Source of the DNA: an uncultured Lachnoclostridium sp.
GTDB taxonomy: Bacteria; Bacillota; Clostridia; Lachnospirales; Lachnospiraceae
Assembly (NCBI GenBank): GCA_948330435.1
Contig: CAOJBY010000001.1
Coordinates: 1 to 64,000, forward strand
Length of the DNA stretch: 64,000 bases
Reading direction: 5' to 3'
The stretch's first letter is position 1. Every line of letters starts with the position of its first letter. Both the position numbers and the translations under genes were made by a program. The notes under the pieces were generated by a model, which ran no database searches, had not been told where the DNA came from, and saw only the letters and a program-made list of their open reading frames with translations. Of the stretch, positions 61,341 through 64,000 are shown piece by piece.

Positions 61341-61757
61341 TCACCAACGGAAATAATAGAATATCAGAGAGCCAACGGTTCGCCCAACAGCCATTACCCC
61401 AATGACAAGTGCCAGTCCCCTGCGCATATCAATGCGGCGGGCAAAAATAGGGACAATATTCACAATCTCCGTAAGGGCCATAGCCCATGCACCCACAAAG
61501 ATGCCGCTGAAAACTCCAAAGATCCCCGTTCCCACCATACCCACAGGAATCATGATCTGATATACACTCACTATATTTCCCAGAATCCCTCCTGCCGCCA
61601 CCGCATCCTCATACCAAAAAATGTGCCTGGCCGTATGTGTCTGATCCGCAAACTCTGCCACTAACCCCAAAGCAATAATTAAAGCAAACAGGCCGCCAGC
61701 CACCCCCAAACCGCAACTAAACCCTACTATTGCCATAAAAATCTGTTTTATCCACAT
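61341..61757 (-). CDS. spoVAB: Stage V sporulation protein AB
   Basis: This 138-residue membrane protein matches SpoVAB with about four transmembrane segments and the conserved GGFALIIALGLV-like start and RIDMRRGLALVIGVMAVGRT end. Exact role in the SpoVA channel is not known; it is found with SpoVAA in the same operon. The ATG at 61757 has GGGAG nine bases upstream. It follows spoVAA by 23 bases. Confidence 0.92.
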   Translation of the reverse strand: MWIKQIFMAIVGFSCGLGVAGGLFALIIALGLVAEFADQTHTARHIFWYEDAVAAGGILGNIVSVYQIMIPVGMVGTGIFGVFSGIFVGAWAMALTEIVNIVPIFARRIDMRRGLALVIGVMAVGRTVGSLIFYYFRW

Positions 61758-61780
61758 ATGGTAAATCTCCCTTACTGCTC

Positions 61781-62416
61781 CTATTTGTGAATCCCATTCC
61801 GGCCGGCCGTATTGATCAGAGTCGTATTCACGTCATCCTCATAAAGCCGCATCTCTACCTCAATAGGTGTAGGTTCTTTGGTGAGGCGCCTTCCTCCGAT
61901 ATGGTTAAAAAAAGCAATGATTCCCACAGAAAGCCCCAGAGAGTAAGTAAGTTCCAGAATCGTAAATCCATCCGATTCCTGACCGGTCATCAAAGTGTAA
62001 AACTGTCCGAACATGTCCACCGTCGACACATCATTGTTAAATGCCATAATCGAAAATGCCGATCCAAAAAAGCAGATAAGGCACACTACTGCCACTTTCA
62101 GAAATATAAACACCGGTTGTTCTTTGTGCTTGGTAGAATATTCCACAATAAAATCCTGTTCTCCCATATTTTGAATCTCCAGATGGGGGTAAACTCCCTG
62201 GATCTTTTCCACCACATCCAAAATAGAAAAAACGTTTCGGGCCGCACAGGAACGTCTGCCTTTTTTCACATTTTGAAAAGTATAAAGCTTTTCTGTTTTC
62301 AGACGGTTCACAATCGTTGAATCAGCACATTGCATCTCACCGATTTCTCCAATAGTTATGGTCTGGTTATAAGTTCGTATATTCTTTTCAAACTTCAGAT
62401 ATAGAATCTCACTCAC
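61781..62416 (-). CDS. spoVAA: Stage V sporulation protein AA
   Basis: This 211-residue protein has an N-terminal soluble domain (MSEILYLKFEKN; ITIGEIGEMQCAD) and two C-terminal transmembrane segments (VFIFLKVAVVCLICFFGSAF; LELTYSLGLSVGIIAFF), as in SpoVAA. The start is GTG at 62416, ten bases after AAGGAG, and overlaps the stop of a 54-codon gene (GTGA), so the two are translationally coupled. Longer in-frame readings to 62554 cross that small gene and are rejected. Confidence 0.9.
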   Translation of the reverse strand: MSEILYLKFEKNIRTYNQTITIGEIGEMQCADSTIVNRLKTEKLYTFQNVKKGRRSCAARNVFSILDVVEKIQGVYPHLEIQNMGEQDFIVEYSTKHKEQPVFIFLKVAVVCLICFFGSAFSIMAFNNDVSTVDMFGQFYTLMTGQESDGFTILELTYSLGLSVGIIAFFNHIGGRRLTKEPTPIEVEMRLYEDDVNTTLINTAGRNGIHK

Positions 62417-62577
62417 GCAAAAGCATCTCCTTCTAAATTCCATTCCTGTTGATAAACCAGAGTGCCGTCTGTAATGGTTTTTTCCTGATTTCCCATATAC
62501 ATATAATAAAAAATACCAAAAATTGTCGCCCCAAGGACAATGGAGATCAACCATACCCTATATTTCGTATGCTCCAT
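62413..62577 (-). CDS. Small single-pass membrane protein coupled to spoVAA
   Basis: This 54-codon gene encodes a short protein starting MEHTKYRVWLISIV, with one transmembrane segment (about residues 8-27) and a polar tail ending LEGDAFA. The ATG at 62577 has AGGAGG six bases upstream, one of the best ribosome binding sites in the region, and its stop overlaps the spoVAA GTG by four bases. It lies under a sigma-G-type promoter. I do not recognise a family; it may be a small accessory of the SpoVA channel. Confidence 0.8.
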   Translation of the reverse strand: MEHTKYRVWLISIVLGATIFGIFYYMYMGNQEKTITDGTLVYQQEWNLEGDAFA

Positions 62578-62617
62578 AAGCCGCCTCCTATTCTTAGTTC
62601 ATATTTTTATGATGTTT

Positions 62618-62647
62618 TATTATGTCCTTGAAGTTTTTTATCTATAC
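62618..62647 (-). promoter_or_regulatory. Sigma-G (forespore) promoter of the spoVA operon
   Basis: On the minus strand GTATA (62647-62643) and CATAATA (62624-62618) are separated by exactly 18 bases. Both match the Bacillus sigma-G consensus GHATR-N18-CATXHTA (sigma-F promoters are similar). It starts 2 bases after the sigF stop and 40 bases before the small gene, so the spoVA genes have their own forespore promoter besides readthrough from spoIIA. Confidence 0.8.
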
Positions 62648-62648
62648 C

Positions 62649-63362
62649 TCACATTCTGTTTTTTAAAGTCAGAAGAATCTTCTTCTCCAATCTTGATACC
62701 TGAACCTGTGACATCCCCAGTTCTTGTGCCACCTGCATCTGAGTGCAATCATGAAAAAAGCGAAGAACTATCAACCGTCTCTCCTTTGGTTCCAACGTGC
62801 TTAACAGTTGTTCCAGCAAAAGCTGACGCAGCAATGTCTCCTCCTCATCCTTTTCCTGCTCTACCCTATCCATCAGACTTAGCCCCTCTCCGTCTCCCTG
62901 ATATACAATCTTCTGAAGGGATTCCACCTCTGCACTCCCGTCCATGGCCTGTACCAGTTCCTCTGGTTCCACCCCAAGACGTTCTGCCAGTTCTTCTACT
63001 CCCGGTTCTTCTCCTCGTTCTATCAAAAGCTGTTCCCGAAGTCTGGATGCCCGAATAGCCAATTCTTTCAAAGAGCGACTGACCTTAATCATGCTGTCAT
63101 CTCTTAAAAATCGTTTGATTTCTCCGGCTATCATAGGAACTGCATAGGTGGAGAATCGTACGCCAAAACTCAAGTCAAAGCGGTCCACCGCTTTCACCAG
63201 TCCAATCGCCCCTATCTGAAATAAATCTTCCGTCTCTACTCCTCTTCCCAAAAAGCGTTTTACCACATGGTGAATCAACCCCATGTTTTCTTCTATCAGT
63301 GTCTCTCTTGCTTCCTTATCTCCTTCCTGTGACCGGCGAATCAGCTCCTCTGTGCGATCCAT
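62649..63362 (-). CDS. sigF: RNA polymerase sigma-F factor
   Basis: This 237-residue sigma factor has region 2 (NMGLIHHVVKRFLGRG; DLFQIGAIGLVKAVDRFDLS; FSTYAVPMIAGEIKRFLRDD), region 3 and the region 4 helix-turn-helix CTQMQVAQELGMSQVQVSRLEK. It is the first forespore sigma factor. The ATG at 63362 has GGAG eight bases upstream and lies three bases after the spoIIAB stop. The gene order spoIIAA-spoIIAB-sigF is the standard one. Confidence 0.96.
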   Translation of the reverse strand: MDRTEELIRRSQEGDKEARETLIEENMGLIHHVVKRFLGRGVETEDLFQIGAIGLVKAVDRFDLSFGVRFSTYAVPMIAGEIKRFLRDDSMIKVSRSLKELAIRASRLREQLLIERGEEPGVEELAERLGVEPEELVQAMDGSAEVESLQKIVYQGDGEGLSLMDRVEQEKDEEETLLRQLLLEQLLSTLEPKERRLIVLRFFHDCTQMQVAQELGMSQVQVSRLEKKILLTLKNRM

Positions 63363-63365
63363 AAC

Positions 63366-63797
63366 TTATGCTCCATGCTGTCCTATCTGTTTTTTCATAA
63401 CAATCGTTGTCCCCTCTCCCAAATGAGAAACCACTTCCACCTCATCCATAAAGGCCTCCATAAAAAGAAATCCCATGCCAGATCGTTCCAATTCCGGCCG
63501 TGAGGTATACAAAGGTTCCATTGCCTTTTTCACATCTGCAATTCCGACCCCTTGGTCCACAATCTCCAACCTAAGCTGCCGATCTTCTATTACGCCCAAA
63601 ATTGTAATTTTATGTATCTCTCCCTTATATCCATGGATAATGGCATTTGTAACCGCCTCCGAGACAGCCGTCTTCACATCCGCCACCTCCTCCATGCTTG
63701 GGTTCATTTGAGCCATAAAAGCTGCTACTGTAACTCTGGCAAAAGCCTCGTTGGCTGAAATACTGTCAAACTCTAATTTCATCTCATTTCGATTCAT
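63366..63797 (-). CDS. spoIIAB: Anti-sigma F factor SpoIIAB
   Basis: This 143-residue protein is a GHKL-type kinase that binds sigma-F and phosphorylates SpoIIAA. The N box is AVSEAVTNAIIHGY, the G1 box DQGVGIADV and the G2 region RSGMGFLFME. Its ATG overlaps the spoIIAA stop (ATGA), indicating coupling. Confidence 0.96.
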   Translation of the reverse strand: MNRNEMKLEFDSISANEAFARVTVAAFMAQMNPSMEEVADVKTAVSEAVTNAIIHGYKGEIHKITILGVIEDRQLRLEIVDQGVGIADVKKAMEPLYTSRPELERSGMGFLFMEAFMDEVEVVSHLGEGTTIVMKKQIGQHGA

Positions 63798-64000
63798 TCT
63801 GCATCTCCCCCTGTCATTGTTTCTACCGGAATAATCTTCATAATGCCTGAAAGCATAAGTATTCTCCCTACTCTTTCCCTTACCTGAACCGCCCGAACGG
63901 TTCCTCCCAATGCTCTCATCATTTTATAACGCCCCATAAGCATTCCAATTCCGGAACTGTCACAAAATGCAGTATCTGAAAAATTAAATACAATCTCTTT
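63794..64000 (-). CDS. spoIIAA: Anti-anti-sigma F factor SpoIIAA (partial, cut by window edge)
   Basis: The 68 C-terminal residues of a STAS-domain protein are visible, starting KEIVFNFSDTAFCDSSGIGM. The phosphorylated serine lies in the DSSGIG motif. The rest continues beyond the right edge. It partners SpoIIAB and frees sigma-F when dephosphorylated. Confidence 0.93.
   Translation of the reverse strand, partial: KEIVFNFSDTAFCDSSGIGMLMGRYKMMRALGGTVRAVQVRERVGRILMLSGIMKIIPVETMTGGDAE

Noticed and set aside
1..64000. tRNA, rRNA, CRISPR array, transposase or phage genes
   Set aside because: I looked for conserved tRNA arms, rRNA motifs, regularly spaced repeats and recombinase or transposase motifs and found none.

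Overview
The window looks like a chromosomal segment of an anaerobic, endospore-forming Firmicute, most likely a gut Lachnospiraceae. The basis is a spoIIA/sigF and spoVA sporulation block, the ftsEX-envC-ctpA arrangement, two glycyl radical enzymes (oxygen-sensitive) with radical-SAM activases, Clostridia-type sugar PTS and ABC importers, and AGGAGG-type ribosome binding sites. No rRNA, tRNA, CRISPR array or transposase gene was seen. Species is not determinable from the sequence alone.

Layout: (1) 0-3.2 kb, L-ascorbate utilisation (ulaG-ulaC-ulaA, minus strand). (2) 3.4-9.9 kb, cell-wall and housekeeping genes: ftsE-ftsX-envC-like-ctpA, a CdaR/PucR regulator, a YitT-family membrane protein. 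(3) 10.0-14.1 kb, a small membrane-anchored protein, then a gene graveyard: remnants of a sugar pathway (D-lyxose isomerase, RbsA-type ATPase, PfkB kinase, SDR dehydrogenase) around one intact L-rhamnose mutarotase. (4) 14.1-20.7 kb, a sugar ABC importer (lipoprotein, very large substrate-binding protein with an extra N-terminal region, two permeases) with an HlyD-like adaptor at its end and no ATPase. (5) 20.9-25.5 kb, hipBA with a frameshifted hipA, mnmM, and a two-component system. (6) 25.5-27.1 kb, a second graveyard: mannose-family PTS EIIA and EIID, NanE and MurQ fragments. (7) 27.2-32.0 kb, glycyl radical enzyme 1, its likely activase and a DeoR regulator, linked by shared operator-like repeats. 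(8) 44.3 down to 32.1 kb, a ten-gene minus-strand operon: RbsB/RbsA/two RbsC, AroE-like dehydrogenase, glycyl radical enzyme 2, its activase, an ASKHA-fold protein with an unknown N-terminal domain, D-lyxose isomerase, ROK kinase. (9) 44.6-48.4 kb, beta-propeller lactonase, UPF0303 protein and two AraC regulators. (10) 48.4-53.4 kb, TetR-amylase-glgB operon divergent from a PfkB kinase. (11) 53.5-58.4 kb, a TPR/P-loop protein and feoAB under a Fur-like palindrome. (12) 58.5-64 kb, DegV protein, then spoIIAA-AB-sigF and spoVAA-AE.

The most interesting unit is region 8. It appears to import a sugar-like or cyclic polyol compound and combine a dehydrogenase, a radical dehydratase-type enzyme, an aldose-ketose isomerase and sugar kinases; I cannot name its substrate. 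Two other useful results come from direct reading: a 54-residue membrane-protein gene translationally coupled to spoVAA and preceded by a sigma-G-type promoter of exact consensus spacing, and a recurring pattern of one-base losses in G tracts in hipA, rbsA and nanE, which could be real decay or a base-calling artefact.
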